Below are positions 23,914-34,537 of a DNA stretch of 64,000 bases, piece after piece. A program made the position numbers and the translations under genes. Under the pieces are notes generated by a model. That model worked only from the letters and a program-made list of their open reading frames with translations. It ran no database searches and had not been told where the DNA came from. The stretch spans positions 8,997,501 to 9,061,500 of the forward strand of contig JAVTVX010000019.1 of NCBI GenBank assembly GCA_033439265.1, in the 5' to 3' direction. The DNA is from Dillenia suffruticosa. Taxonomy: Eukaryota; Streptophyta; Magnoliopsida; Dilleniales; Dilleniaceae. The number at the start of each line of letters is the position of its first letter. The stretch's first letter is position 1.

Positions 23914-24845
23914 CGATCGATTAGCTACAGATTCTAATCCATCTCTATTTCCATCGTTAATCCATTGGTAATCTATTGGAATAAAGTTTTGTTGAATAAT
24001 AATTCTGGCGCCCGCGCAGGCTCGCACCCAGCATGTCCGGATTAATATTTAATTAAAAAATTTGTATTATTGAATAAAATAATATAAATAAAATAAAAGT
24101 TATCAATACAATAATAAAAAATATTAAATCAAACAAAAAAAGAAAAATAATAATAAATTAATTAAAATATATATATAATTTAAATAAAATATATGGTTTT
24201 TTTAAGAATTAAATAATATTATTCTTTTAAAAAAATGAAATATAATATAATAAAATAAAATGTAAATTAAAATATTATAACATAAAAATATGATTTGTTA
24301 ATATAAATTAATAAAATAAAATTCTAATTAAAAAAGATTAAATTCAGTGACGGATTTGGAAATTCGTCACTGAAACAGTGACGAATTTTAATCCGTCGCT
24401 AAATTACCACCGGATAAATTTCATGCTAAATTAATTTTTTAATTTAAATATTATATTAATATTATATTTTATTTAATTATATATAAAAAATTTAGCGACG
24501 GATTGGAATTTTCGTCGCTAAATTTAGAGATGGAAAACAAATCCTTCGCTAAATTAATTTTTAACTTAAATATAATATATTAATAAAATAAAAAGAAAAA
24601 TAAGGAAAATAAAATTCTATTTAAAAAAGATTAAATTTTGTGACGGATTTTAAATCTGTGGCAAAATTTAGCCACGATATATTATTTGTCGCTAATTAGC
24701 GAAGAAATTTGCAACGAAAAATTTTTTATCGCCAATTAGTGACGAATTTAGCCACGAAATTTTTTTTTTCACTAATTAGCTACGAATTTAACTACAAATG
24801 ATGTGTCCGTCACTAATTTAGCCATATCTAACAAAAAAATTTATA
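23914..24845. mobile_element. Further CACTA-derived subterminal arrays, borders unclear
   Basis: 23914-24000 and 24340-24840 contain repeated motifs such as CAGTGACGGATTT and AATCCGTCGCTAAATT in both orientations, separated by an AT-rich block (24050-24335) and a short GC-rich piece (24005-24045). This copies the layout of the 12010-12934 element, but no clear CACTA tip or TSD was found. Confidence 0.5.
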
Positions 24846-25257
24846 CCCTTGTTTCTTACGTTTAAGGTAGGCATTATGAAGTTTGTTAACACACTTATGT
24901 GAAAAGTTGAAGTCTAACGTAAAAATCTACACAGACATTTCAGTGCACACAAAAAGGAAAAAAATCAATATATAATAATATAAATTCATTTTTTATGCAT
25001 TATAAAATACAATATTCTTTATCAAAATTTTCACTTGAATCAAAAATATTATGAGTAAAAAAAATAAAAAATAGAGGAAAATTGAGATTTTCTAGATGCC
25101 ACCAATAAACCATGAATTTACTCTTAGGAGGCATTAGAGTGTGTGCGGTATTTGCCATGCCGCCGCCATTCAATCTTATAGTAGAAATGCATGTTTCACA
25201 ATTCAAATGCAAAATTGTTAATATGATAATTCAAATTCGTAAAAACTAATTTTAGTC
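24846..25257. other. AT-rich spacer before the inverted duplication, nothing recognised
   Basis: No conserved frame, transposon end or RNA gene seen. A 70-codon frame on the minus strand has no motif. Homology with the other arm starts at about 25258. Confidence 0.4.
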
Positions 25258-25531
25258 AAACAACCTAAGAAGTTATAAAATTAAATCAGACCAATTTAAG
25301 GAATTTAATAAAATTTTCCAAATATCACCTTAATTATTTGTCTTCATTTAGTAAAAGATTACCAACTTTGTTACAATTTTCTAAAGTTAATCAATGTATG
25401 ACAAGAGATTTAATATATAATCCTTCCTTTAGCAAATTATTAAAGTTTATAAAAGGTTTGATTTCATTCCTATTAAGGAAAATGTATAACATTCTTATAT
25501 TAGAGATTGACTAATCTTCCCCGTAAACCAT

Positions 25532-25538
25532 TATAAAT
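25532..25538 (+). promoter_or_regulatory. TATA box of cystatin copy 1
   Basis: TATAAAT, 62 bases before the ATG at 25601. The same element is present in the second copy, upstream of its ATG. Confidence 0.5.
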
Positions 25539-25600
25539 TTGAATAATCTCATTGTCAATTGATCATCCTTTGTGAACAAACATCCAAAACAACTGAAAAA

Positions 25601-25954
25601 ATGGTGAAAGTTGAGATTCTTGCTTTGGTTTTGAGTTTAGTGGTGCTCCAAGATAGTGTCTCAGCCCTTCTCGGCGGTTGCCAACCAATTAATAAACTTA
25701 ACGATCCTCATGTCGTAGAGATTGCAGAATTTGCAGTAAGTGAGATCAACAAACAATTCAAGAAACAACCTTTAAAATTAAAATCAATTGACCAAGGTTG
25801 TTCTCAAGTGGTTGCAGGCATAAGTTATCGGCTTCATATATCAACCATGGAGACACCAGGTAATGGTTTAATCAAAAAATTTAAGGCAATTGTTTGGGAG
25901 AAGGCTGGGTCAGGTGACAAGAAACTCATATCTTTCAAGCCTATTAATGGCTAA
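25601..25954 (+). CDS. Secreted phytocystatin (cysteine protease inhibitor), copy 1
   Basis: Single-exon frame of 117 residues. Residues 1-22 form a hydrophobic signal peptide (ILALVLSLVVL), so the product should enter the secretory pathway. Mature part: Gly-Gly at 25-26 (N-terminal trunk contacting the protease), the plant helix motif as EIAEFAVSEIN (40-50), and the inhibitory loop QVVAG at 69-73. The usual Pro-Trp of the second hairpin is Val-Trp (98-99). Two cysteines (27 and 67) could pair. Inhibits papain-like cysteine proteases by blocking the active-site cleft (family knowledge). An in-frame TTG 42 bases upstream would put polar residues before the signal peptide, so ATG 25601 is preferred. 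A poly(A) signal AATAAA lies at 26038-26043. It differs from copy 2 at five residues. Confidence 0.9.
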   Translation: MVKVEILALVLSLVVLQDSVSALLGGCQPINKLNDPHVVEIAEFAVSEINKQFKKQPLKLKSIDQGCSQVVAGISYRLHISTMETPGNGLIKKFKAIVWEKAGSGDKKLISFKPING

Positions 25955-26037
25955 GTTCAGTGCTATGTCCCTTGGAATAATTAACTTGTATCTTTTTAGT
26001 CATTGTGTTGTTTTTGAGACTTTTGCTTTGGTAAAAT

Positions 26038-26043
26038 AATAAA
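26038..26043 (+). terminator. Poly(A) signal after cystatin copy 1
   Basis: AATAAA, 84 bases after the stop codon, in the T-rich 3' flank. Confidence 0.5.
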
Positions 26044-26099
26044 TGAGTTTCATTTTATTGTGGTGAAGCATACGATTACAACCATTCATGGTTTTTTTC

Positions 26100-26722
26100 A
26101 TTTCAGTATGACTATCCAAAACAATTTCCCTTATGGTTTTTCGATTAGTGGTGGCATATAGGGTCAGTCACCTAAATTTATCCTCAACCAATTGAACAAT
26201 CTTTTGAATTCTATTCAAAACAACTTAAAACCTTTTTTTATAACAAAGAAATCCATTTCCACATTGATTTTAACATACTATGAATATTTTGCCAGGCCTA
26301 TCAGCTCACCCAGATCTTTCCACAGCCCTTTCCTTTATCGTTAGTCAGGGACTTCAAAATCAAATGGTGGTCCCAATTTTTCGTTGAAAAATGTTCCATT
26401 GAAAACATTAAACAATTCTTCACATCAGACAAGGCACTCCGAACAGCAATCGCTCAAATTCCACCGACACCTCTAGAAACTCACATGTTTATGGAAATGC
26501 TAGAAGGAAAAAGAGAAGAAATTCAACAAAATCCAACAATTCAGTAAAGACAAAAAATTGCTACAATTTCTAGCAGATGAGAAAGATTTGTTAAATTATT
26601 TTGCAGACAAGGATAAAAACAAAAAGGAAAAAGACAATCACAAAGTATCACAAGCATCATCTGAATCCACAAATGAATGTGATCAAGTCTTACAAGACTC
26701 ACAAGATCCCTATGATTTCTAA
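26100..26722 (+). pseudogene. Endogenous pararetrovirus: tail of the RT/RNase H polyprotein (arm 1)
   Basis: Broken plus-strand frames. Around 26175-26290 they read SPKFILNQLNNLLNSIQNN and then TLILTYYEYFA; at 26380-26722 they continue into a lysine-rich tail that ends QDSQDPYDF and a stop. This region follows RNase H in plant pararetrovirus-like polyproteins (family knowledge). The better preserved copy in arm 2 (41800-41426, minus) ends in the same way (QDSHDPYDF). A stop, frameshifts and the absence of the RT catalytic core show that only the 3' end of the viral gene was kept. The border with host DNA lies somewhere in 26050-26150. Confidence 0.6.
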
Positions 26723-26730
26723 ACAGAAAA

Positions 26731-27227
26731 ATGGTTAAGGCGTCATCACCAACAAAGAAGACATTTTCTCAGGAAGCTAAAATTCTCAGACAACGGTTCA
26801 AGAATCAAAGGACAAATGTTTTTAATCAATTCAACCAGAAAGACAATATCTTCCTAAGCATTGGATATTCCATTGGCATGGACATCAGGGAAAATAATTA
26901 TGACATCTTGCAAATGGACAAAATAAAAATTAGAACAATAATAAATTTGGTACTCACCAAACAAATCCAGAAAAAGTTTTTAAGAAAAAACATTTTAAAA
27001 TGGTCACATGAAAATATTGTTGACCACTATTCACAAGAAAAATAATTCAAGAATGGGGACATCCAAATTATTACCCTCATCTCATTATTCCACAAGAAAA
27101 CTCATCGATTAACAACTGGCAGATTCAGGAAGGCCCGAGTTCTGTTCCCATCAATCTACAAGAATGGTTATCTACAAACTCAGATAGTTCCAACAATGAT
27201 AGTGACTCTCCACCAAGCATCAATTAA
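26731..27227 (+). pseudogene. Endogenous pararetrovirus: unassigned ORF downstream of the polymerase (arm 1)
   Basis: An ATG eight bases after the polymerase stop opens 104 codons (26731-27045), rich in Lys, Asn, Gln and Ile. A one-base indel then shifts the frame, and the same protein continues to a stop near 27227 with an acidic, serine-rich end (SDSSNNDSDSPPS). In arm 2 the equivalent sequence spans the copia insertion (about 41420-41336 and 34532-34130, minus). No domain was recognised. Position just before the viral promoter block and presence in both arms argue that it belonged to the virus rather than the host. Confidence 0.5.
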
Positions 27228-27419
27228 AATGAGCCCATTAATTTATGTCAACATAGAATTTTTCCTTATCCACCTTACTCTCAGAGATAAGCGGCAGATT
27301 GTGGCAGACAACACCGACAAATGGAAGACAAAAGCAAAAACAAGGACAATCATCGTTGACAACTTTTGACTAAAGCACAACAAAACAAAAGAACTTTGAT
27401 CAAAGCAACGAATCCACTT

Positions 27420-27642
27420 TATAAAAGTAGCAATCATGAGGGATGACTCATCTACAATTATGCAAAGCTATCCGATTCCACACAACATGGTAATATAACT
27501 ATGCACTTCAAACAATTATGTAATACAGTTTAATTTTCCTTCTGTTTAAGTTTAAATGTTTGTATCAAAGGAAGCATCGAGTGTTTTAAGAATTCTCCTT
27601 GTACAAAACTCTGTAAAGACCTTTCAGTGTGTTTTCAATAAA
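27420..27642 (+). promoter_or_regulatory. Viral promoter TATA and poly(A) block (arm 1)
   Basis: TATAAAAG at 27420-27427 is followed 210 bases later by AATAAA (27637-27642) in TTTTCAATAAAAAT. In plant pararetroviruses the pregenomic RNA promoter is followed closely by the poly(A) signal that is skipped on first passage, giving terminal redundancy (family knowledge). Repeated ACTTTGATCAAAG-like and TTGAC sequences lie upstream of the TATA. The same block is at 33921-33928 and below on the minus strand in arm 2. Confidence 0.5.
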
Positions 27643-27770
27643 AATTTAAGGAATTTCACAACTCCGTAAGTCTCTTATTCTTATTACAAATTTAAATTAA
27701 TTTTTATTTACAATCATGCATTACAAACTGTTTTACTACTATTTTATACTGTTTTATGATCATGCTCCCC

Positions 27771-28634
27771 TTTTTGGAATGAATTTGTGAGAAAATAATT
27801 TTTCCGAAAATGGTTCAATCCAATCCTTGGAGGATAAAACTTGCTTAATTTGTAACTTTAAAAATGAAATTTGACCATAAGGGTCTTTGTTGTGAGTAAT
27901 AAGAGCGGATTGTGAGATTTAGACTTATTATATTTTGTTGTTCTTCTCTTTGGTTTATAAATTTGATATTGTGGTCTTTTAGACTTTTTATGCTTAGTAG
28001 AGGGTGTTTGTATTTTATCCATACCAAAAGCCTCAAAAAAACATCCTAATTCTTGTCGAGTATATTTTTTACTTGTATATTTAGATTATAACTTTAATTT
28101 AGAATATAAAAATAATCCTTCTTTTTGTATGAAAGAAAATAATTGTCCATAAGTAATATTTTTAAATGGTATATCATCTCTTCCTATTGCTTCTCTTAAT
28201 TTGTTCATTATTCTTTTTCCAAATAATTTTGGTAGTCCAACTATGATTCTTTCTTTCCAAAATGATTGATTGCACTCGGTTCTTCTTAAAACTTGGGTTA
28301 TAAAAACATCTTTGTACCATCTATAGTCGGATAAAGTTAGGTATCGTAAATTTGTTAAAACTAATTTGGAGCTTATAGTTGGTTCATTAGGGTTTCCTAC
28401 AAAATGCATTGCTATTGTATGAGTTAATGTTTCTATGGTATCTGATTTTTCTTGTTGAAATCCCTCTTCATCTATATATGTTTCTATATGTTGTAAAATG
28501 TTTGTTCTATCTTGAGCAGATAAAGCATTACTCCACCAATACTTTAATTGTCCTGTAAATCCTTGGACTAAATTGGCTACTATATCTGTATCTCCTAAAT
28601 GTCTAATGGTATAAGTAGCTTGAGCCATACACAT
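27771..28634 (-). pseudogene. Endogenous pararetrovirus: coat protein region, 3' truncated
   Basis: Minus strand. The frame 28634-28086 (182 codons) contains YTIRHLGDTDIVANL, GFTGQLKYWWSNAL and, near its end, YGQLFSFIQKEGL. These are features of the capsid region in Caulimoviridae-like plant sequences. After a stop the homologous sequence goes on (28085-27860) with YTSKKYTRQELGCFFEAFG and a Lys/Arg/Tyr-rich stretch that normally precedes the CCHC zinc knuckle. It is cut off at 27770, where inverted arm 1 begins, so the zinc knuckle and the polymerase are missing. It would have encapsidated the viral genome. Frame is otherwise fairly well kept. Confidence 0.7.
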
Positions 28635-29728
28635 TTGTTGTAATAAATTGAGTATTTCATATTCTGATCTACCATTAATATTCCATTCATATATTGCATC
28701 TCCTAGAATTTTGTGGTAACAAAATCTTTTCCTTCTTCGTAATGGATGTCTATTGGGGATGGTCTTGAATAGTAATTTTTTGAAAAGTTTTTAAAATATC
28801 TAGTTTTGATTTTGTTGTGGGTCAGAATCATATTCCTATTCTCCTTGTTCGATCATGGAAATTCTGGGTTTACTTGTAGATGCTTCAGAAGGTTTTATTT
28901 GTAAAAATGTTGGCACTAAATTGATCTTTTGTTCGTCCATTGATGAAGTTTTAAAATGTGATGCTGAAATGTTATGGGGAAACCTTTGTCCTTCTAATTG
29001 CAAATGATTTATTTTTGTCATTATATGTTCCAATTGTGTTCCTATATGGTTTAAAGATTGATTACTATAATTATTTATTCATATATCTTTTTAATATCCT
29101 CTAAATTGATTGGTGGTGAATCTGGTTCTCTTACTTTTTTAAAGGGTGTTCCTAATACTTCTCTAGCTTTTGTAGGCATTATTATGGTTTCTAATGTCGG
29201 ATTTACTAAGGTTATAGAAGTATTTGTTGTGGCAACTTTTAATTTTTTATATAAACTTGTATTTACTTCTATCAAAGGTGTTTCATAAGTTTTTAATAAA
29301 TTGTTTTTCATTAAATATGTTTTTATCCAACTAAATAATAATTGATTAGATTTCTTTTATAACATTTCTTCTTCCCATAATTGTTTTAATCCTTGTTGTA
29401 TTTTTTCATCTAATTGCTCAAACCATTGTCTCTCTTTTTCAAAATATTTTAAATTATATCCTTCTTCTATATTCATAACCTGGTGTCCATTGTTTATTTT
29501 TATTTATGGTATCTATATAATGACTTCCAACTCGGGATGGCGATGGTGAAGGAGGTGGAGAATTACTGGGTTCAATTGGTTCAGCTATAGGGGTTCTATA
29601 TCTAATGTATGTTTCTTCTTATGTATTAACAGGATTTATCGGAATTAATGAAGTTGATCTTCTTGTTGCTTCTAATTTTATGGTAGGTAATGTAGTTGTT
29701 GAAGATGCTTATGATGATTTCCTAGACG
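28635..29728 (-). pseudogene. Endogenous pararetrovirus: linker between movement and coat regions
   Basis: Minus strand, several partial frames: 29311-29075 (78 codons, with REPDSPPINLEDIKKIYE), 29033-28836 (65 codons, with SASHFKTSSMDEQ), and the piece up to 28635. No domain was identified. Order and strand fit a polyprotein linking the movement protein to the coat protein. The solo LTR at 29734-32504 separates it from the movement protein. Confidence 0.5.
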
Positions 29729-32509
29729 GTTCCTGTCACGCCCCAAACCGGGTTCGTGAATGGCCACCCGTTGCTTTGAATGCCGGATGTATTTTTACAA
29801 AAAATCAGACATAATCTCCTTATAAATCGGAGGTCTCCCATGTACAAATAAACCTATTTAAATTAAATCATCTTGTAAATAAAATAAAATGGTCATCCCG
29901 GCCTCACAACAACCTATCAACCACAGCAGACATCCAGAACAACACCAAGCTATGTACACTACCAATAATCCTAGCCACAAACCTCTACTGTCATGTTCAA
30001 CTAGAGTATGAGTAGCCGCCACATCGAGCGGACCTAAATTTTATCTTATATACAATAATTTTTCCAAAAAACATTCAAATACGTACAATCGCCTCAATAC
30101 AAATGAACTATGAGAGTTTCACAATTAAATATACATGAATTATACAGTCATCCCAAAATAAGTATACGGCCAACAACGGACCTAAATGTCAAGATCTCGT
30201 AGGGTCGAAATAAAATAAAGATTTCATATTTCTATTTGAAGTAAATCTCACCGTCGTGAATGCCAAATCCGTTCTAGAGCCTATAACGTCGCTCTATCAC
30301 AATAAACCTATTTCAGGAGGGAAAACAGAGGGGTGAGTATCATGGGAAGATACCCAGTGAGTGAGGGAGTAATGTCAAACATAAATAGTGTGGGTGAACC
30401 ATTGGAGTGTCAAATAATATCATTCGAAACAAAAATTTACATTTCGTAACAAAACATGATATGTTTAGCAATTTGAAATCATTTAATCAATCATACGATA
30501 ACAAGCATGTATGCATCCATTTAAAATCAAGTAATATCAGAGCGAGCCAAAAATGGTCCTGGCAAAGGTCAACCGTGACCAAGAATAGTCGTATCGGGGG
30601 TTTTATTATGCATAGACTTTAAAATACTCTCTACCCTGACGTTCGCCATGAGTTCGCCGGAGTTAACTCATCATCGTGTATAGGACCCTGTCCGGTGCTA
30701 GACGGTGGCGTTACATTCGTCCTCCCTCTTCGTGGGTTCAACTGGCCGTGCCTATAGCCCTTAGAATCAATGACGTTTGTGGATACCTCCTACAGAAGCG
30801 TATCCGGGCAACCTGTGCCTCTACGAACGCCCTTCGTAGCTACGGAATCATCAATGTCATCATCATAGTTTCACAAGGGCACAACGTTCCACAAGTAAAA
30901 TCATATCATCGCATAACTAGTGGGCATCCAACCCACAGTTCATCAAAGCATTTCAAATCTGCGTGCCAATACGTTTTATCATATTATTTCAAAATAGCAT
31001 ATCAATGCAACGTTAGAAAAGAAAATTATCAATTTTCAAGTAATGGCACAATTTTTGTTTCATTTCAAACCATGAATGCATAGTCATCGTAAATATAATT
31101 TAAGACACTCCAATAATCACAAAACAGATTTGAAATTTAATATCATACGTCAAATCAATGCATATCAAAAGCATGTTTTATAAAAAACATGGCAGAAAAC
31201 ACGTTTTACTATTTTATGTAAGAGATTAGGGTCTCACTCACATATTTAAGGAGGGTGGTCACCCCTATTTTTCAAATCAATCCAATTGACTTCTCGAATC
31301 TCCAAAAGACAAACCTAATCAAATCATCAAATTTTATATCAAATAAAATCCTAATAAGAGATTTTCAATTTTTTCTTTCCAATTTAATATAAACTTAATT
31401 TACACAATCATTTCTAAATTCTCATTTCATCAAATTTCGAATCATTTGGCTCACCAATGATCAAATTTCCAATATTTCTCATTTTCTCTAATTTTCCTCG
31501 AATTTAACACATTTCCGAATAGATATATAACTTTCGATTTTAAAATCAACCTAAAATCAACAAAATTTATTCAAACTTTGAAGTGAGTGTGTTTCTCTCA
31601 CCTAGGGTTCCTCGAGTTTCAGATCTAGCTGTTGTTCGCCCATCGGATTGGTCTAAAACCTGTAATATTTTCAAATTTGAAAGATATTAGCAACAACTAA
31701 ATTTCTAACACCAAACCCTAGAACTTCAACCAATTATAGTCGTTACCTGCAGTAAAGAAGATGCATGTGAGCTCTCGAAGGGAATAGCTTGTCGCGGGCT
31801 CGCGGGCCGATGGGCTGATGGGCTAGTGGACTAGCGGACTCGAGCGCTCACAAGCTAGGGCTCGTGCTCGTGAGCTAGAGCACTCATGGGCTGAAGCGCT
31901 CATGGGCTAGGGCTCGCGCTCACGCAGTGGGTCTCGCGCTGGAGCGTGCTCGCGCTCGTGCTGGGGCGCGCTCGTGCTGGGGCGCGCTCGCGCAGTGGGT
32001 CGTGTGCTGGAGCGCGCTTGCACTCGCGCACGGGCGAGCTCTGGAGTGCGCTCATGCTCGTGTTGGGGCACGCTCGCGCTAGTGCAGGGATCGCGTAACT
32101 CGCGCTTGCGCTCGTACAGAGGAGGAAGGCGTTGCTTGCGGGAGATCGCGCGCCGTGGCGCGCTAGGCTCGTGTACGGAGTATCGCGCTGCGGCGGAGGA
32201 GCTGTAGTCGCGCTCGCGGTGGGGTAGTGCTCATGGGAGGAAAGCGAGGCTGCTATGGCACGCTCGCTGGAAGGAAGGCGCAGCAGTGGCTGGGTGCGGT
32301 AGCATTGGTGGCGAGCGGTGGTGTAGGCAGCAGTGATTGGGCACGGCTGCGGGAGAGGAAGGGACGGAAAGAGAGAGAGAGAAGAAGAGAGAGAGAATTA
32401 GGGCTTAACGCCCTAATTCAATTTGGGGGGAGAGTGCTACGTTTTACTCCAAAAAGCAGCACCTCCTCTCTCTTTTTTTTTTTTTTTTTTTTTTCAGTGT
32501 TACAGTTCC
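29729..32509 (-). mobile_element. Solo LTR of a long-LTR gypsy family (2.77 kb), TSD GTTCC
   Basis: The element proper is 29734-32504: left end TGTCACGCCCCAAACCGGGT, right end CAGTGTTACA. GTTCC is present on both sides (29729-29733 and 32505-32509). On the minus strand it starts TGTAACACTG, like the other gypsy LTRs in the window. No internal gag or pol sequence. The right part (31770-32400) is strongly GC-rich with repeated GCGCTCGCGCTCGTG phrases, followed by a long T run (32473-32494). The frames of 77 and 98 codons in that part have no motif. Confidence 0.88.
31770..32400. repeat. GC-rich low-complexity repeat within the solo LTR
   Basis: Short, irregular repeats of GGGCTCGCGCTCG(C/T)GC, TGGAGCGCGCT and similar phrases, ending in a GA-rich run (32355-32395). 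Contrasts with the AT-rich surroundings. No supported coding function. Confidence 0.6.
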
Positions 32510-33368
32510 TCTATGTGAGGTGATCTTTTTATGCTAGGAAATTTTAGTATAATATTTCCTCGAGTTTCTTGTATTACTTTTGCAATGTTTATTCTTTTTA
32601 TTTGTCTAGATTCATTGTTATTTATTTGAAAATATTCTCGTATTGTAATTTCTTCCCATTTAAATAATTTTGGTGTAAAAACATTTGATTTTTCAGATTC
32701 AATTTATAATAAAATTGTTTTATTGTTATTTAGATTGGGTCTTTTAAATTTGTGATTAATTTGGGATGAGATTAGTCTATAATATACTCGAAATATAATT
32801 GCAAAGTTTTTACTAAATTCAATAAATTTGTTTCCTTATAAATGAATATCTAATATTAAAGTATCAAGAATATGTGGATCTCCTATGTCTATTGAAAAAT
32901 TTGAGCAACAATCAAAATATATGGGTCCATTATATATTTTTGTTTGTATCATTGCTAATACAAAGTCACTATAATTTCTTAATCTTTTGTCTCTTAAATC
33001 CATGTAGATTGGTGCGCCTATTCCTAATCTTGCTAATGGTTTTATAACAACTTGTATTAATCCATAATGTATATATCTATATCCTTTTTCTAAATATTTT
33101 TGTAAACTTATATTTGATAAGAGTCTAATACTTTGGTATTCTTTTTGTACTGGTATTGTTTTTTCATGAGTTTTAATGGAAAAGGCAGTTTTGAAATCTA
33201 TTGGCCCTATTGAATGTATTGTTTCTATTTTTTTCTTCAGGAATTGTCCAATTCTTGTAATCAACTATTTATTGTGTCTGTATTTGTTCGACTACTATTT
33301 CCTATCTCCATTCTACTATTGCAATTAGATCCTTTCTTTGTAAACATTCTCATTAAAGAAGAAGCCAT
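32510..33368 (-). pseudogene. Endogenous pararetrovirus: movement protein
   Basis: Minus strand. ATG at 33366-33368 opens MASSLMRMFTKKGSN; a stop and frame change follow near 33255. The main frame (33264-32836) carries the 30K-superfamily movement protein core: RLGIGAPIYMDLRDKRLRNY, then DFVLAMIQTKIYNGPIYF and SIDIGDPHILDTL. Such proteins open plasmodesmata so virus can pass between cells (family knowledge). The rest of the gene is decayed towards 32510, where the solo LTR interrupts it. Disabled by frameshifts and stops. Confidence 0.72.
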
Positions 33369-33558
33369 ATTCTTTGTCAATGTACCTAGTTTTCTTAATT
33401 TTAAGTTCTAGTGGAAATACGGGAACACCTTTTCTGGGCTTACCAACGAATTCACGGCTTACCAACGTTCTCCAATGCTAGTTCTTAATCTTAAGTATCC
33501 TAAGTAATTAACTCCAAATAAGGTGTAATCCTAACAAGATTAACTTAACAATAGATCA
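33369..33558 (-). other. Viral leader just outside arm 2
   Basis: Minus strand, between the end of arm homology (33559) and the movement protein start. No tRNA-primer site TGGTATCAGAGC was found here. Short open stretches only. It represents the viral leader retained in the loop but absent next to arm 1. Confidence 0.4.
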
Positions 33559-33920
33559 GCTCTGAGGGGAGCAAGATCATAAAACAGTATCAAATAGTAA
33601 TAAAAGAGCATTAAATACAGTATGTAATGCAAGATTGTAAATAAAATTAATTTAAATTTGTAATAAGAATAAGAGACTTACAGAGTTGTGAAATTTCTCA
33701 AATTTTTATTGAAAACACACTGAAAGGCTTTCACAAAGTTTTGTACAAGGAGAATTCCTAAAACACACGATGCTTCCTTTGATACAAACATTCAAACTTA
33801 AATAGAAGGAAAATTAAACTATATTACATAATTGTTTGAAGTCCATAACTATATTACAATGTTGTGTGGAATCCGGATAGCCTTGCATAATTGTTGATGA
33901 GTCACCCTTCATGATTGATG

Positions 33921-33928
33921 CTTTTATA
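33921..33928 (-). promoter_or_regulatory. Viral promoter TATA (arm 2)
   Basis: TATAAAAG on the minus strand, inverted counterpart of 27420-27427. The downstream poly(A) block lies near 33700-33715 (minus), where an AATAAAAAT sequence is seen. Confidence 0.5.
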
Positions 33929-34129
33929 AAGTGGATTCCTTGCTTTGACCAAAGTTCTTTTGTTTTGTTGTGCTTTAGTCAAAAGTTGTCATTGATGATT
34001 ATCCTTGGTTTTGCTTTTGTCTTCCATTTGTCAATGTTGTCTACCACAATCTGCCACTTATTTGTGAGAGTATGGTGGATAAGGAAAAATTCTATGTTGA
34101 CATAAATTAATGGGCTCATCTGAATTGAT

Positions 34130-34532
34130 GCTTGGTAGAGAGTCACTATCATTGTCGAAATTGTCTGAACTTGTAGATAACAATTCTTGCAGATTGATGG
34201 AAATATAACTCGGGCCTTCCTGAATTTGCCAGTTGTCGATCGATTAGTTGTCTTGTGGAATAATGAGATGAGGGTAATAATTTGGATGTCTCCATTCCTG
34301 AATTATGTTTTCTTGTGAAAAGTGGCCAAAAATATTTTCATGCCACCATTTTAAAATGTTTTTTTCTTAAAAACATTCTCCAGATTTGTTTGGTGAGTAC
34401 CAAATTTATTATTGTTCTAATTTTCATTTTGTCCATTTGAAAGATGTTATAATTATCTTCACTAATGTTCATGCCAATGGAATATCCAATGCTTAGGAAG
34501 ATATTGTCTTTCTGGTTGAGCTGATGGAAAAC
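34130..34532 (-). pseudogene. Endogenous pararetrovirus: unassigned ORF (arm 2), 3' part
   Basis: Inverted counterpart of the later part of 26731-27227. Its beginning lies at about 41420-41336 (minus), on the other side of the copia element, which inserted into this ORF. The acidic, serine-rich end is recognisable near 34150. Substitutions and small indels relative to arm 1 are present. Confidence 0.5.
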
Positions 34533-34537
34533 ACTTG

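Larger units (their letters stand above)
25258..27770 (+). repeat. Arm 1 of a large inverted duplication (cystatin plus viral 3' part)
   Basis: Reverse complement of 33559-42877 once the copia insertion there is removed: 2513 bp against about 2521 bp. The match starts at CAAACAACCTAAGAAGT and ends at GATCATGCTCCCCT (the other arm reads GATCTTGCTCCCCT). By eye the two copies agree at well over nine bases in ten, with both substitutions and small indels. Beyond these points the sequences are unrelated. Confidence 0.92.

Noticed and set aside
25559..25600. Upstream extension of cystatin from an in-frame TTG
   Set aside because: TTG is not a likely start in plants and would place polar residues before a normal signal peptide; ATG 25601 is better.
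31974..32523. Two plus-strand frames (77 and 98 codons)
   Set aside because: They lie in the GC-rich repeat of a solo LTR and end in a poly-T run translated as poly-Phe.
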